Positions 1 to 12,575 of a stretch of 64,000 nucleotides of DNA are shown in pieces. Where the stretch lies: positions 729,770 to 793,769 of the forward strand of contig QEOQ01000180.1 of the NCBI GenBank assembly GCA_010279815.1. Reading direction: 5' to 3'. Positions within the stretch are counted from its first letter, which is position 1. Each line of letters starts with the position of its first letter. The stretch is from Brachionus plicatilis (Eukaryota; Rotifera; Eurotatoria; Ploima; Brachionidae). A program made the position numbers and the translations under genes. The notes beneath the pieces were generated by a model. It made no database searches. It was not told the DNA's origin and was given only the letters and a program-made list of their open reading frames with translations.

Positions 1-3000
1 GCAAGAAATTGGACTCTTAATTTAGATCAAATATGGACTCATACGAATAATTAATATACTTTAATATATTTTCTATTGAACACAAAAATTTNNNNNNNNN
101 NNNNNNNNNNNNNNNNNNNNNNNNNNNNNNNNNNNNNNNNNNNNNNNNNNNNNNNNNNNNNNNNNNNNNNNNNNNNNNNNNNNNNNNNNNNNNNNNNNNN
201 NNNNNNNNNNNNNNNAATAAATTAAATTTTTGTTTTGCTTAGAAGAAAAAAAAAAGAGATGATAGATTGAAACGAAACTAATTGACAAGAATTCAAGTAA
301 TATATATTTTTTTTATTTGCAACCTAATTTCATAATAAATTGAAATCGAAAATTTTTGTCTCCCTTCATGCTAGCACTTTTTTTCTTCTTCTAAATGCTT
401 GAATTCAAATTTGCTTAATCTGACTGTCAAACTCTTTCTGGCCGAGTGGAACCACCTCTAAAACATTCGACTTAAATTTCATCCCTGCCTAATCCTGGTG
501 AAAAATGACGCCATTCCCAACTTAATTTTGAAATTATCTATTAGATAACCTTTTCGGAGGTTATGAACAAGTAATTTGATTCCAAAGCGATTAAAAGCTT
601 GGCTTGAAAATCTTGTTCAAATACCATTCTAGAGCTTAGATAGCTTTGTGGCTCAGCACTCTACCTTTATATGAACATAACTTAAACGCAAGAAAATACG
701 ATTGTGCAGCTGCTTGGTAGGAAATTGACATTTTTGCCTCCATACCTGTGTCACACAGACTCCAGGCTTCCGACTCGAGCTAAACTAATATTCAACAAAT
801 TGCTCTCAATCGGCCATATATTGGCATTGCATAAGCTAAAAAGAGACTCGCGAAAATTTCTTTATTTATAAAAAAATAAAATTATATATATTATGAATGC
901 GTACAATACTAATTCGGTCAATCCATTTTTGGCTTTAATTTTAAACTTTATTAAAAGCTCAACTAAAATTCTTGACTTGTGTTCTACATTTAGCAAAATC
1001 ATGATTTTTTCTTATGATTACGATTTAAAACAATCAAATTATAAAGTATAACTTTCAATCTTTTGGAAGAAATTCATGATAAATTATGAACACACAAAAT
1101 GCACGTAGAAATAAAATTTAGATAAAAGTTATCATTAGTTTGAGATGTTTTCAAGTTGGATAATTAACAAATTAAATTTTTATTTTGGCTGCTTAAAACA
1201 ACTAGAAAGTTGGAAAATTTTGGCTGAGAATTGAGATGCCCTGCGCTAAGTCAAATGGACCCCGCGAGCCCAAAATGAACCCTTGAAATTCATTTTGCAA
1301 AATGTTGACTCTTTTTGTTTTTTTAGCTAGAGTTTTAAAAATGATATCATTTAAATCTTTAATTCAATCGACGAGAATTTAATTAGATTTTTGATAGACG
1401 AAAAATTGGGTCTCGTAAATCCTCGAGCTACCCAAAAAATAAAAAAAAAAAAATGCTCTCTATTTACCATAGTTTTCTGAGCTAAAAGAAAAGCTATTTT
1501 AATGATGTTTTTCAAATATGTTAGCCTAATTTTAATTTTCTTATCCAAAATTATACAAAAATCTATAAAAAGCCTCTGATTTGAATCGGAAACGAGGCTT
1601 TAAATGATCACTCTTAAAGTCAAATAATCGGAAATTCCTCTAGTTTAAAATCAAGCCGAATAAATGCATTTATTTACCATTTACTTAAAGTATTTAGACA
1701 TATGTTGGAAAAATAGATTTTTGAGCAAAAAGTGAAATTTAAGCAGAAACTTAAAATCTAACATTTCAACATAATAAATTAAATATCTTATCAAATTTGA
1801 GTTTGGGTTTAAAATTTGTAAAATTACCGAAATTTAAAAAAAATTTTCCTCATGTTGAAAAGATGAATAATTGCTGATAATTTTATTTGCGAGTATTTAT
1901 TTAGTCACAGTTTTATTTCTAATAGAAAACAGTGAAATAATCGATTTGAACCTAAATCTTTGATTTTTCAGCTATCAAAAAGAATCAAAAATAATAAAAT
2001 AAAGCTTGGAGGGGGGGGGGTCTAATTTAATCAGCGCTCTATCTTAGTAAATATTTGAATTAGATTTTAGTTTCAAAGATACACTCACTTTGAATATGCT
2101 TATTGATTTATAGATCCTAAAATTTGGTATTCTAAATTTGTTGAAATCCAAATTGAGAAGCAAAATATAAAAATTAAATTAAAGCCTGCAAGTGTTGCAT
2201 ATATTCAACAATGGCAGCATTCTTTCAATACTAATTAAAACTTAATTTTATTACTTCAATTTTGATTAAAACGATCCTGATTGAAATTTTTTTTTGGCAA
2301 TTTATTTAGCTTTTATCAGATGAAAGACCAGTTGAGGGCACTTATAATAATTTACAATTTTTTCTTCATACTATGCTATAAAATTTTAAACTAAATTGAC
2401 AAAAATAAATATTTAACTTGACTAAATAAATCTTAACCCCAGAGCAATTCATTTAATTTGAACCAGTTTTAAATATTCATTAAAAAATATTTACGGAAAA
2501 GCACAAGACATAATCACGTCAAATGAATTCGTAGCATAAATTAACAAGCTCAACTAACAGCTAAATTTTGATTACCTTAGTAAATTACTTTTTGATTAGG
2601 ACACAGTGTCCAGAATTTGCTCTCATTCTGCTAAAATTATCGATTTTAATCTTGGTTCTAGATTCCTAGTCGATCTATTAATAATAATATTAAAAAAAAA
2701 GACAAATTATTTATAACAAATCGAACAATTAATTTTTAATATGAAAAAAATTGGGTTAAAATTTAATAAATTTATATCAAAAATGACATTTGTTGTATCC
2801 TTGAAAGCAATTAATTAGATAAATTTATGTTCTTTTTTTTTCTGACTAATGTTAACACAAAGGTACTTGCAAATTTAAATAATTGATCATTTAATCAATT
2901 CAAGCCCTGGGCTACATCGAGTCCAAGCTTTAATTTTCACTAATTAAAGACCAAAAATCATTTATTTTTTCTAAAAATAAATATGATAGATCCCAAAAAG

Positions 3001-4410
3001 CATAATAAAAAAAAATAATCCAATTATATTTTTAATAATTTTTTTTAATTTCTTCGAAAATCGGTCGAAACTGAGAAAACAAATATTCTGTAAAAAAACA
3101 GCACAGTTTTCCTGCGGATGTTGAAATAAAATTTGTACATTTTTAATTTTTAATAAATTTAGATTAAAAATTTATGCACCTTATAATTGTAATCAAATTT
3201 TTATCAAAAAGAATAAACAATCTCTACTAATTTAGTTTATAAAGCTTTAACAACTTCGCACAGGATGTTAAGAGCAAAATATCAGTCTAAATGTTCTTTT
3301 ATTATTTCCATGGAAGCAAAGATTAAAAATTAAAAATACACATTGCAAAATTTAGACTTTTAGCTCGGCAATAATTTTTTGTTTTTAAATGCATTTATTG
3401 TAAATGAATTTTTATAGATAAATAAAAACAATTTTACACAGATTTGAAAAAATTAGAAATATTTGATTTTACTATCCAAAGAATTTGTTATCTTGATTTG
3501 ACCACTGATTTATTGATGTCTTAAAACAAGGCAAATATTTATCAGAATGTTAAAACCTATTTTTAATATCCTGACAAAAAGTAAATTTTTTAAATCATGT
3601 TAACAGGAAATCTGTCACTTTACAAGACCGAGATGTACATGTCTAAAATTGAGTATTAAAATTAATTGGTTTTTGTTTGAAATTTTATTTTCAAAGACTT
3701 GAATTCAGTTCAAATTTTGATCATGATATTTTTAGGAGATAAAAATAAAAAAAACCAAAACCAATAAACTTTAGATTAGACATAGCTAAATAAAAAACAG
3801 AATTTTTAAGTCCTATACAGCTATTAGAAAATCCTCTATATTTTAATTATTAAAAATTAAAAAATAATAAAATAAATACACATTCAATTACTTAGTTCTT
3901 TATTTTATTTTTAAAGAATTTTTAAATCCTTATCATATTGTATAAGAAAAAAATTAAATAATTGTACTATTTATCTGTCTAGTATATTTTATTCTTCTTA
4001 ATCTTTTGTTTGCATTAAAATAATTTGAATAATTTTAAGAATTTTGATTTAAAAAAAGTTACGAAGAAAATTTGTTCTCGAAATCTAGTTTTTCGTAAAA
4101 ATTAAAAGTTTACTTGTGAAAACTTTATGGTTTTTGATATTTTGTTGTAGTTTTGTACGACAATTAGTTGATAAATTAAAATAAATTTTAGGTGTACTCT
4201 TAACCTAAGATTTAAGAGACTCAAGATTATTAAAATTAATTGGAGATTTTTATTCGGTTTTGTTAAAATTGAAAATCTCATTTTTTCAAATATGAAAATG
4301 CATTGATCTTTATTGATGAAAAAAATTAAACAAAAATTAATAACCATGTTAAACATAAAATATTACAAACTGACTTTGTATATATTTAAAAAATTAAAAA
4401 ATTTTACAAA
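1..4410. other. Gene-free AT-rich region
   Basis: No convincing exon was found on either strand; the open frames here are short, low-complexity and lack homology I recognise. The stretch from about 420 to 860 has clearly higher GC than its surroundings but no open frame. A run of ten G bases lies near 2011-2020. The rest is A/T-rich sequence. It may include the 3' flank of the minus-strand PWWP gene. Confidence 0.6.
92..215. other. Assembly gap (run of N)
   Basis: A block of undetermined bases. Any open frame drawn across it is an artefact. Confidence 0.99.
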
Positions 4411-7400
4411 TCAAAGAATGTCAAGTAGCTTGCTCAATTCCAGTTTGAGCTCATTTTTATTGTCATTTTCATTTTCTATTTCAGCTTGATTATTTTCTAA
4501 ATACCAATTGAAAATATTTATTGACCCTTTGACGATTTTGTCTTTAAACTTGTTTTTAATTTGGACCATTTCTGAATCTTGACTATTTTTATCAATACAT
4601 TCTATTGACATTATTTGGGGTATCAAATTAACAACTTTATTTGTAACCATTTTGTGCAGCTTAAGGACTGGGATATAATATTGTAACGATTCACAAAATA
4701 TGCTCGGGTAACCCAATTCATCGCCTTGAAAAAAAAAACAATTCACTTATGATTCATGATGAATAGAATTTTAACTCTAAAATTTTCTATTTTTCAAATG
4801 AATTTTATTTTTTAAAAACAATTATTTCAAAACTTGTGAAATTGATTAGAGAGATAAATTCGGAACTTATTTCTATGACACAAAAAATGAATGACTAAAG
4901 CATTGAGCATTTCGTTCTTTTGAATAAGCTATTTCTTAGTCGTTTATTTTTTTAAATAATAAGAGTTAATTTTCAAGCATTAGAGTTGTGATTAGCAAGC
5001 GTTTTTAGTGATTTAAAAAGTCTAAGTCATTTTAAAAATTAAAATGTTTACCTTCAAAGATGACGTTTTCTGGTTTAAAAAGGCCATCAAAAATGTGTTT
5101 TAAAGATTTGAAAAATTTTTCGCTTAAACAAGCAATTATGGTTTTGGAAAAATCTCCTATTTCGATTATTGGTGCCTCGATGAAAAGGCCTTTACTTGAG
5201 TTCAAATGATGATGATAAATGACCACTTCTCCATAATCAATTGGACAAAATGAAACAATTTTCAATTCATTAAATTCAGAACTTAGCAGTTGCTAAAAAT
5301 AAAATATTAATCTTATTTTTAATTTAAATATTAGATTTCAAAAATTTGAAAAATATCAATATAAAAATAATTTTTTTTTGGTTTTGTTATCTTTGTGATT
5401 TTTTTCAAGAGGTATTTTGTTTCACTAGTTTTTTTTTCAAAAGTTAAAAAAAGGCGTTTAAAACAAATTGCTTTTAAAATCTTAAATAAATATTACTTTT
5501 TCAAATGTTTCATAATTTTTGTATTTTGTATTGTCATTTTTTGGTTGTTTGATGAACGAGAAGATTATTTCAGTTTCGAATGTTGATTTATTCAGCTCGT
5601 TTTCATATGTGACATTTAACCGAGTTTTAGAATGACAATTTTCTTTGATTTCATCCAATTTTAATTCTATAGCATTTTTCAAATCCTTTAATTAAAAAAT
5701 TTGTCAACACGTGAATTTATGCTTTTCTGAATTTATTTGATAAAGAACCTTAATTAATTTAAATTATGAATTTAATGACGTAACATTTTATTTAAGACTT
5801 GGTTGTTAAATTCGTCAAAAATATACAACTTATTAAATTAAATTTTATTTTACTCCCTTTATTTTTGAAGGTAGAAGCCATGCTAAATTATGATTATGAA
5901 TGACAAAAATGAACATTTTTATCCATTAATTTTTTAAAATATTTAAAATTTTTTAAAATTATTCAATCTAGCTTTATAGTTGCATTGACCTTTTTAGGAT
6001 TAAGTATGTTCTAAAAATTATTAGCATAGATTTTAAATTAGTCATTACAAAGAATTAGTTACCAAAATAAACTAGATATACTTAAGAAAATAAAAAATTT
6101 TGATTTAAAATTTGTTATAGATAACGAAAAATTAAAAAAACCTTAAATGAAAAATAAAATTTTAACTTATTTAGATGAAGCGTTTTAAATTCAGTTGGAC
6201 CAGAGAGACTGGTGGAGATAAAGAAAGAAAAACAAAACTCAAACCAAATGTTTTGTTTGAATTCATCAATTTTAAAAACTCGAAAAAAAAGCAACAATTT
6301 TTATACTTTGACAATTTAGCTTATGGAAGTGGACTAAAAAATGTTTAACTCTTACCGACTCTCCAGCAGAAATATCAAAAATTAAAATCGAACTCGGTGT
6401 ATTCGATTCGACGATCATTTCATTGAATATTTCGAACAATTTTAAAATGTATTTTTTGTAAATTTTTAAACTAGAATCAATTAATAATGTCATGGATGAA
6501 AACTTAAAATCGGCAATTGACGGCTTGGAAAAAAAAAAATTAAACAGGCCTGATAATAATTTTAAAGAAGAAGTTACATATATTTCTAGTGACAAATCGA
6601 GCGGTGAACTTGAATGGGAAAACAAAAAATCGGTTGAGTCGAGTTTATTTTCGCTCTTAATACGAAAATTAAGTTCTTCGTCATCGCTTTCAAATTCATT
6701 GTTCAAACACTTTTTTTTGCTCTTCAATTTAAAAATTAATTAAAAAAAATTAACAAAATAAAATTTTATTTAATACATTTTCTTCAGTTTTTTCACTTAT
6801 TTCAGTACTTTTTTCGCTTTCGTCCATACTTCTATTCCTTTTTTTGGAACTTTTCTATTTATTTTATTTTTTTTTAATATTAGAGGAAAACTTATACAAA
6901 AATTAAAATAAATTACCTGGTTAGTTTGAGACGATGATTTTATTAATTCATACTAGGAAAGAAATAAAAATTAATTTTAATAAATTTTATTTATGACCAT
7001 ACAGTTTTTTTTGCCGAGGAACAAAGCTTGTCAAGATCCTCACCGGACAATTTGGATATTTTTTCTTTTTGTTGCTTTAGTTGTGATGGAGTGGAATTGA
7101 TCGATATATTTTTTGCAGCCTTAATCGCAGAAGACCTCTGTTCTTTTTTGTGACAAAGTTTATCAATTTGAATTGGCAACTTTTTCTTAGAATCCAAAGG
7201 ACTAGAAATCTTTGTTTTAGCGCTTTCATCTATCGATTTCTCTGAGTTCTCATTCAAATTTTCCGATTTTAAATCAAATGCATTTTTTATGAGTTTCAGC
7301 TCCTCGTCCATCGACAGCAAATTTTTGTCCTTATTTTCGTTTATTTTTGAATCAAAGGCTTTAAAGCTTTTTAAGTAATCCTCGGCTTCTTCAATGGCTC

Positions 7401-7894
7401 GAGTCATTTTGGGATTTTTTGAGTATTTGGAAATTATTTCTGGTTTTTCTTCACAATCATAAGGTTTAATATTATCTTTGAAAACAGAGCCCCTTTTTTA
7501 AAATATTGTTAATACATTTTACCAAAAATCAGTTCCATGTTACGTGGTATTTCCGCCGAAGAAAACAACTTTGTATTCTTTAGGTTCATTTGGTGTTTTT
7601 TTTTTCCTTGAGCTCGATCCATTCAAACTTTTTCGGTACACTTGTTCTGTTATTCGTGCAGGCCAACAAGGATAACCCTTCATCTTAGCCCTAGTTTTAA
7701 TTTCAATTCTTAGCATTAATTCTAAAGTACAAAAAAAATTACCAAACAATGTCATTGACTTCGAGCAATTTTCTGGATGCATCGGTGTCAGATTTGTCAT
7801 TCAAACTCTCGTTTAGGGAATTGTTATTTTGTTTAGGTTCACTTTTGATCCCATCTAGTGGTTGTGAATTCTTTTTTTGACCTTTTCTCGGCAT
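4411..7894 (-). CDS. PWWP-domain protein, nine exons
   Basis: Exons (minus strand): 7894-7743, 7690-7544, 7492-7003, 6952-6917, 6854-6777, 6721-6356, 5685-5497, 5292-5052, 4724-4411. They join to 2013 nt, exactly 670 codons plus stop, with GT-AG at each junction. Residues about 46-112 form a PWWP domain: NDIVWAKMKGYPCWPARI, then VVFFGGNTTGSVF and KPYD. PWWP domains bind methylated histone H3 tails and DNA, so a chromatin role is likely; the domain lies at the N-terminus as in HDGF/LEDGF proteins. The middle is Lys/Glu/Ser-rich and probably disordered. The C-terminal 250 residues look folded (for example KIVSFCPIDYGEVVIYHHH, DELGYPSIFCESLQYY) but I do not recognise them. I see no clear integrase-binding domain as in LEDGF. 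The 670-nt intron before exon 7 is the least certain link; exons 7-9 could belong to a separate gene, although phases agree. Confidence 0.8.
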
Positions 7895-8126
7895 ATTTTC
7901 TTTAAAAAATTGAATCTAAATAATAAATAAAAAAAGGCACATATATTTAAAAAGTGAATTTTGTTTAAATTTTAGAAATGTCTTAAAAATTGTCCTTTTA
8001 TCCAAAGCAACCAAAAGTGTTAGTTAAATTTACATCATATCATTTTAAAATCATATGAAAGATTACATTGTTAATTTAATTAAATTTAATCTTGGTTTAT
8101 TGTAGTTAAATTTAACTTGATAGAAC

Positions 8127-8953
8127 ATGACTTTGCAAAAAGTAACTTTGGAAAGCAAGAACAAACTTGGCCCCGTGCCTGGTTATGTCACTTCCGGAAC
8201 ACACAAAGCTGGAATTATAGTTATCCAAGAGGTTCTTGAAAACTTAATTTAATTTGATCTGAGGACCAAAATTTTATTAATATTGGTTCTTAGGCTTTAT
8301 TTTTGGAATAAAATTTCATGCACTAATTTTAAGTGGTGGGGTGTGAATGAACAAATTAAAAGCTTAGCAGAAAAGGTAATTTATTTTCTTAAAAATTGTC
8401 TAAAATAAGAAAAATATTTTAGTGGTATGGTGACAAATATGTAGCTATTGTTCCGGATTTTTATCGAGGCAAAGTTGCCAAGGATCACGAAGAAGCCGGA
8501 CATTATATGAATGATTTGGACTGGTTTGGCGCTGTTCAAGACATTCAAGCAGCAGTTGATTACTTAAAGGCTAATGGAGTCCAAAAAGTTGGCTGTGTTG
8601 GATTTTGTATGGGTGGTGCTTTGACGATCGCAGCCTCAGTTCTGGTTGATGGATTGAACGCTGCTGCCCCATTTTATGGAATACCAAATGCTCAATTAGC
8701 AAATTCCGGCAAAGCTAGAACTCCAATGCAATGTCATTTTGGCACTAAGGACAATCTTAAGGGCTTTTCGGATCCCGAGGCTCAAGACGCTCTCGAAAAA
8801 AATCTAAAAGAAAATAATGTGGTTTATGAGTTTTATAGATACGATGCTGACCACGCTTTTGTCAATGATTCAAATGCCGAAAAGTACAATGCAAATTGTG
8901 CAAAGTTGGCCCATGAGCGAACTCTTGAATTTTTTGGAAAATATTTAAATTAA
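8127..8953 (+). CDS. Dienelactone hydrolase family protein
   Basis: Three exons: 8127-8231, 8334-8375, 8423-8953, giving 225 residues, close to the usual size of this alpha/beta-hydrolase family (carboxymethylenebutenolidase type). The nucleophile elbow is GFCMGG (Cys instead of Ser, typical of the family). The catalytic Asp lies in HFGTKDNLKGF and the His in DADHAFVND. The family's QEWWG segment is split by the first intron, whose donor (GTTCTT) is weak, but the reconstructed IIVIQE/WWGVNEQIK matches the family well. The substrate in animals is not well defined; a cytosolic hydrolase of small esters or lactones is the family inference. An AATAAA-type signal follows near 8994. Its start is 232 bases from the divergent PWWP gene start, so the two may share a promoter region. 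Confidence 0.93.
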
Positions 8954-9400
8954 ATTGTTTTAATTTTAACGACTTAAGTTTTAGTTTATTATAATAAAAT
9001 TATAGGATATTCTATCACGTTTTTATGATTTAAGGTTCAAATTTGAAATTTTTCAAACATTTTATGAAAAAATATTAATTAACTTATTGAATAATGAGCA
9101 AATTTTTAGTGATAAAATAATTTAAAAAATTAATATTTAATTATTTTAAAGATCTACATGAAAGCAATTTTGTTTATTTATTTATGTATTAAAATTTGTT
9201 AAGGCTTAACAATTTTTAATACATTTTACCATTAAAATCCGATAAACTTTTAATAACTTTATATACTTTTTTTGAATAATTTACTTTTTCTCTTAAATTT
9301 TTCAGCCGTCAAAGTTTTTTGAAATTTAAATAGGTCTAAGCCATTTAAAATTTTTTTTTTTTAAACTCTTCAGGTCGCTTCAAACTATTAGATTGACATT

Positions 9401-9490
9401 TTATTTATTTATTTGTTAATCTGTGCCGAGCTAAAGCCAGAGCTCCTTCAGATTAAAAAAAAACCAAATTAAAAATAAACTAAAATAATC
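9401..9490 (-). mobile_element. Non-LTR retrotransposon 3' end fragment
   Basis: The segment GAGCTAAAGC...GAGCTCCTTCAGA next to a TTTATTTATTTATTTG run matches the 3' end of the retrotransposon at 39.7-40.8 kb in the same orientation. Read on the minus strand it ends in an AAATA-rich tail. Only the extreme 3' end is present, as expected for severe 5' truncation during target-primed reverse transcription. Confidence 0.7.
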
Positions 9491-9684
9491 ATAATAAAAA
9501 AAGAAATTTTTTTTGTGTTTTTTTAAACTTTTTGACGCTGTATTTAAAATATTGCAGTCGTTTTTCACTTTTATTGGCACGCATTTTTTAATAAAACGCT
9601 CTAATTTGTTTCTCTAGACTTCAAGAATATGTTTTTTAAATAAAATTTTGCATAGTAACAAAAAAAACGTATTATAAATATTTT

Positions 9685-9782
9685 AGGGGTAAAAGAGTTA
9701 AAGTGGTTAAAATTTGGGGTAATTCTGTTAAAAACCGGGGTAAATATGGTAACTCATTTAACCGTTTTACCCCTAAAAATAA
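9685..9782. repeat. Short inverted repeat (TTAGGGGTAAAA arms)
   Basis: The left arm TTTTAGGGGTAAAAGAGTTA and the right arm, TTAACCGTTTTACCCCTAAA, pair as inverted repeats about 100 bases apart from end to end. No target duplication is clear. It could be a small MITE or the remnant of a larger one, since CCCC-containing sequence recurs near 10098-10130. Confidence 0.5.
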
Positions 9783-11227
9783 CCCATTTAGAATTTGGCT
9801 TCAAAAAAAAAATTTTTTCTTTCTGTCTCTTAATTTGAAGTTGTTACTAGTTGGTCTTAGCAATGGCTAAATAATTTTGCAAAATCTCATTTCGAACCGA
9901 AGTTATCGCGCGTAAATCAAATTATACTTTTGATTGATTTTCACCAGTTTTTCGAACTTGATCGATTTTAAGACGAATGGTATACAAACGAAAAATAAAA
10001 ACTATATATCTGGATTCCTTGACCTGTTAGCTACTTAGAATGATACTTCGTTTCTCTCTTGGATGTATAGTTCTCATACAATTTCACAAAATAAAAGTTC
10101 TCCCCCAATTAACCAATTAAATAATTACCCCATCTTACGTTAAAAAATTTATTTTTCCTTTTTTTTTGGTTTGTTAAGATTTCATTTTCACAAAAAAAAT
10201 AACTGAAATTCACTTACATTTCTCTCAAAATGGTCAATCAAATTTTTGCTTTTAACTTTTTAAAAATATTTAAAAAAATTTTTTCATCGAAATTAAGCCT
10301 TTTTCGAAAAATTTTGGAATTTTTTCAAAATAAATAAATATTAAATGGTAAAACTATAACTAAAAATATGGTGAATTCATCGTAACAAAACAGCTCTGTA
10401 TTCAAATTACAATTATAAAAGATATTTGATATAATTTTTTTTTCTAATTTAAAATCACCATTTTTGATCCAAAGTTCCAAATCAAAATTTGTTTTGTTAT
10501 CAGTTTTTATATTTTTAGTATAAAGTGATAGTTAAACTTTTTAAAAATACCTAATTTGTTGCTCAATAAATTGTCTTTTGTAATTGGTAAAATATTAATT
10601 CCTTTATTTTAACTATGTAATAAAATAATTTGAAAAATAAATTTTATAATTAAGTTTAGAACTAAAAAGATTTAACAGAGTTTTAAATCTGCCCATTTTG
10701 TTACTTTAATAAGCTTTTTTATTAGACGTTCTATGAGAGAAAAAGGTGAGACAAAATGAGAAAAAAATGCAAACATTTGAAATCCTTGGATTTTGCCCAG
10801 AGTAACCTTCTTTCAAGTGACATGACTTTATCAATATTTAATCTTTTTCTGATTATAAAACGCCAAAAGCAAGTAAAAGTATGCACTTTACTAAACTATC
10901 TTGATTGTTCGGTTCCTTGAAAGATCCAGGTTACCTCTCGAAAATTATGCGTTTTTTTCACTTTTGCAAAGTGGCTTATTTTTTTATTGTTGAAATTATT
11001 TTACTCGGGTCTAAAAGCGCCTCGAACTCATGAATTTTAGCCGCTTATGACTGCTCTTACTTTTTTACTTGACTAAAATTGTAAACATTTACATTTGTAA
11101 CTATTTACCATTTATTAAATTAAATACACCTTAGTATTGAAAAATAAAAAATTCATTCTTTCTTATGGATTGCTTTATTTAATCATTAAATGGAAAATTA
11201 ACAAAAATAACTTTTTTTTAGAAATTA

Positions 11228-12543
11228 TTATATTTCTTTAAACATTTCATTTTCTGGTTCCAATAGTTCTTCAAGTTCATTTTCTTGATCCAAATCATTT
11301 TCCTCGTAATAGCCCTCAAAATCATAATCTTCATCATAATCACTGTCGATAGGTGGTCCAATATATAGCATTCCATTTTCATTCCAAACATTTTCATCGG
11401 CCACTCTTCTTATCGGAGTCATTAAAGATTCAAAAGTTAAATTTTTTATTTCAAATAGAGGACAATCTCGATCTCGAGGTGTTTTTATTGTTTCTGGATG
11501 ATCGAAGATAAATTTGTTTGGATCAACTTTGCTATCATTACAGCTGATGTGAATTTTTCTAGGTGAGTGCCATAGAGCAGCTTCCAGAAGAGAGTTATCA
11601 GCAGCATTGTTAAGACTGACATCCAGATAGCTCAATTTGTCCAATCTTTCCAGAATTTGTTTTATGGCTAATAATTTTTATTAATTTATTTGAAAATTAG
11701 AAATTCGAAAATATAAAAATACCTTGATCGCTCAATCTAGAGCAGCCTTTTATTTTCAAAATTCTCATTGTCGAAGAAAATTTGACCAGACTTTGTATGC
11801 ATTCATCAGTAATCTGGATAAATAAAAAATTAAATTAAAATAATATTTTTCCTCAAAAAATAATAATTACGTATTTATTAAAATTTAGATTTAATTCTTC
11901 TAAAGGAGTTTTGATGTTTGGACAGGCAAACGGATCATCGACTAAATTAATGCATTGATCGATAATTAAAATTTTGAGATTGCTTAATTTTTGAAGCAAA
12001 CAAGTAACCAAGTCGTTGTTACAATGGCTCCTACCAATGTCAAGTTCTCTTAGATTTTCAAACTTTTCAAATTCTATAGTTTGAAGATCATAGGAAAGCA
12101 GACTATCAAATCCATTTGCTAAAAGAAAAAGTATGATTTGATTTTGATTTGATTTTTTATACCTACGTGACAAGAACAATGATTCCAATCGAGGCGAATT
12201 GTAAACAATACATCGAATAGTGATCGATGAATAAGGTTCATTCCGTTTTAAGGATAATTTTTTTATATTCGTACATCTAGTTAACAAAATCTCAAGGTAT
12301 GAACCTTTAAGCTAAAATTATTTAAAAAAATTAAATGGTTAATTTTGGGACGAGTTTTTTTTGTAAAATTAATATTTGAATTAAATATTATAATTAAATA
12401 TTTTATTTATTTATTTAATTTTAATTTTATATTTTTAGAGCTCAAAACTCAATTAGCTATATTCTATTTATCATGAGGCTTATAAGAAGGACTAAATTCC
12501 ATTCTGAGAAGCCTTAGGGAGAAATCTTCCTTAAACTATTCTA

Positions 12544-12575
<32 letters not shown>

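Larger units (their letters stand above)
8954..11227. other. Intergenic region with repeat fragments
   Basis: The hydrolase gene (+) and the F-box gene (-) converge here. No exon is supported. It holds a non-LTR retrotransposon 3' end near 9401-9490 and a GGGGTAAAA-type inverted repeat near 9685-9782. The rest is A/T-rich. Confidence 0.6.

Noticed and set aside
73..288. 71-residue open frame across the N block
   Set aside because: It consists largely of undetermined residues.
600..720. tRNA-like stretch TGGCTCAGCACTCTACC
   Set aside because: It resembles an A box joined to an anticodon arm, but the D loop is missing and no B box follows; not a tRNA, and only a weak SINE hint.
6492..6743. 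83-residue plus-strand frame
   Set aside because: It lies opposite exon 6 of the PWWP gene, whose frame and splice phases agree with neighbours.
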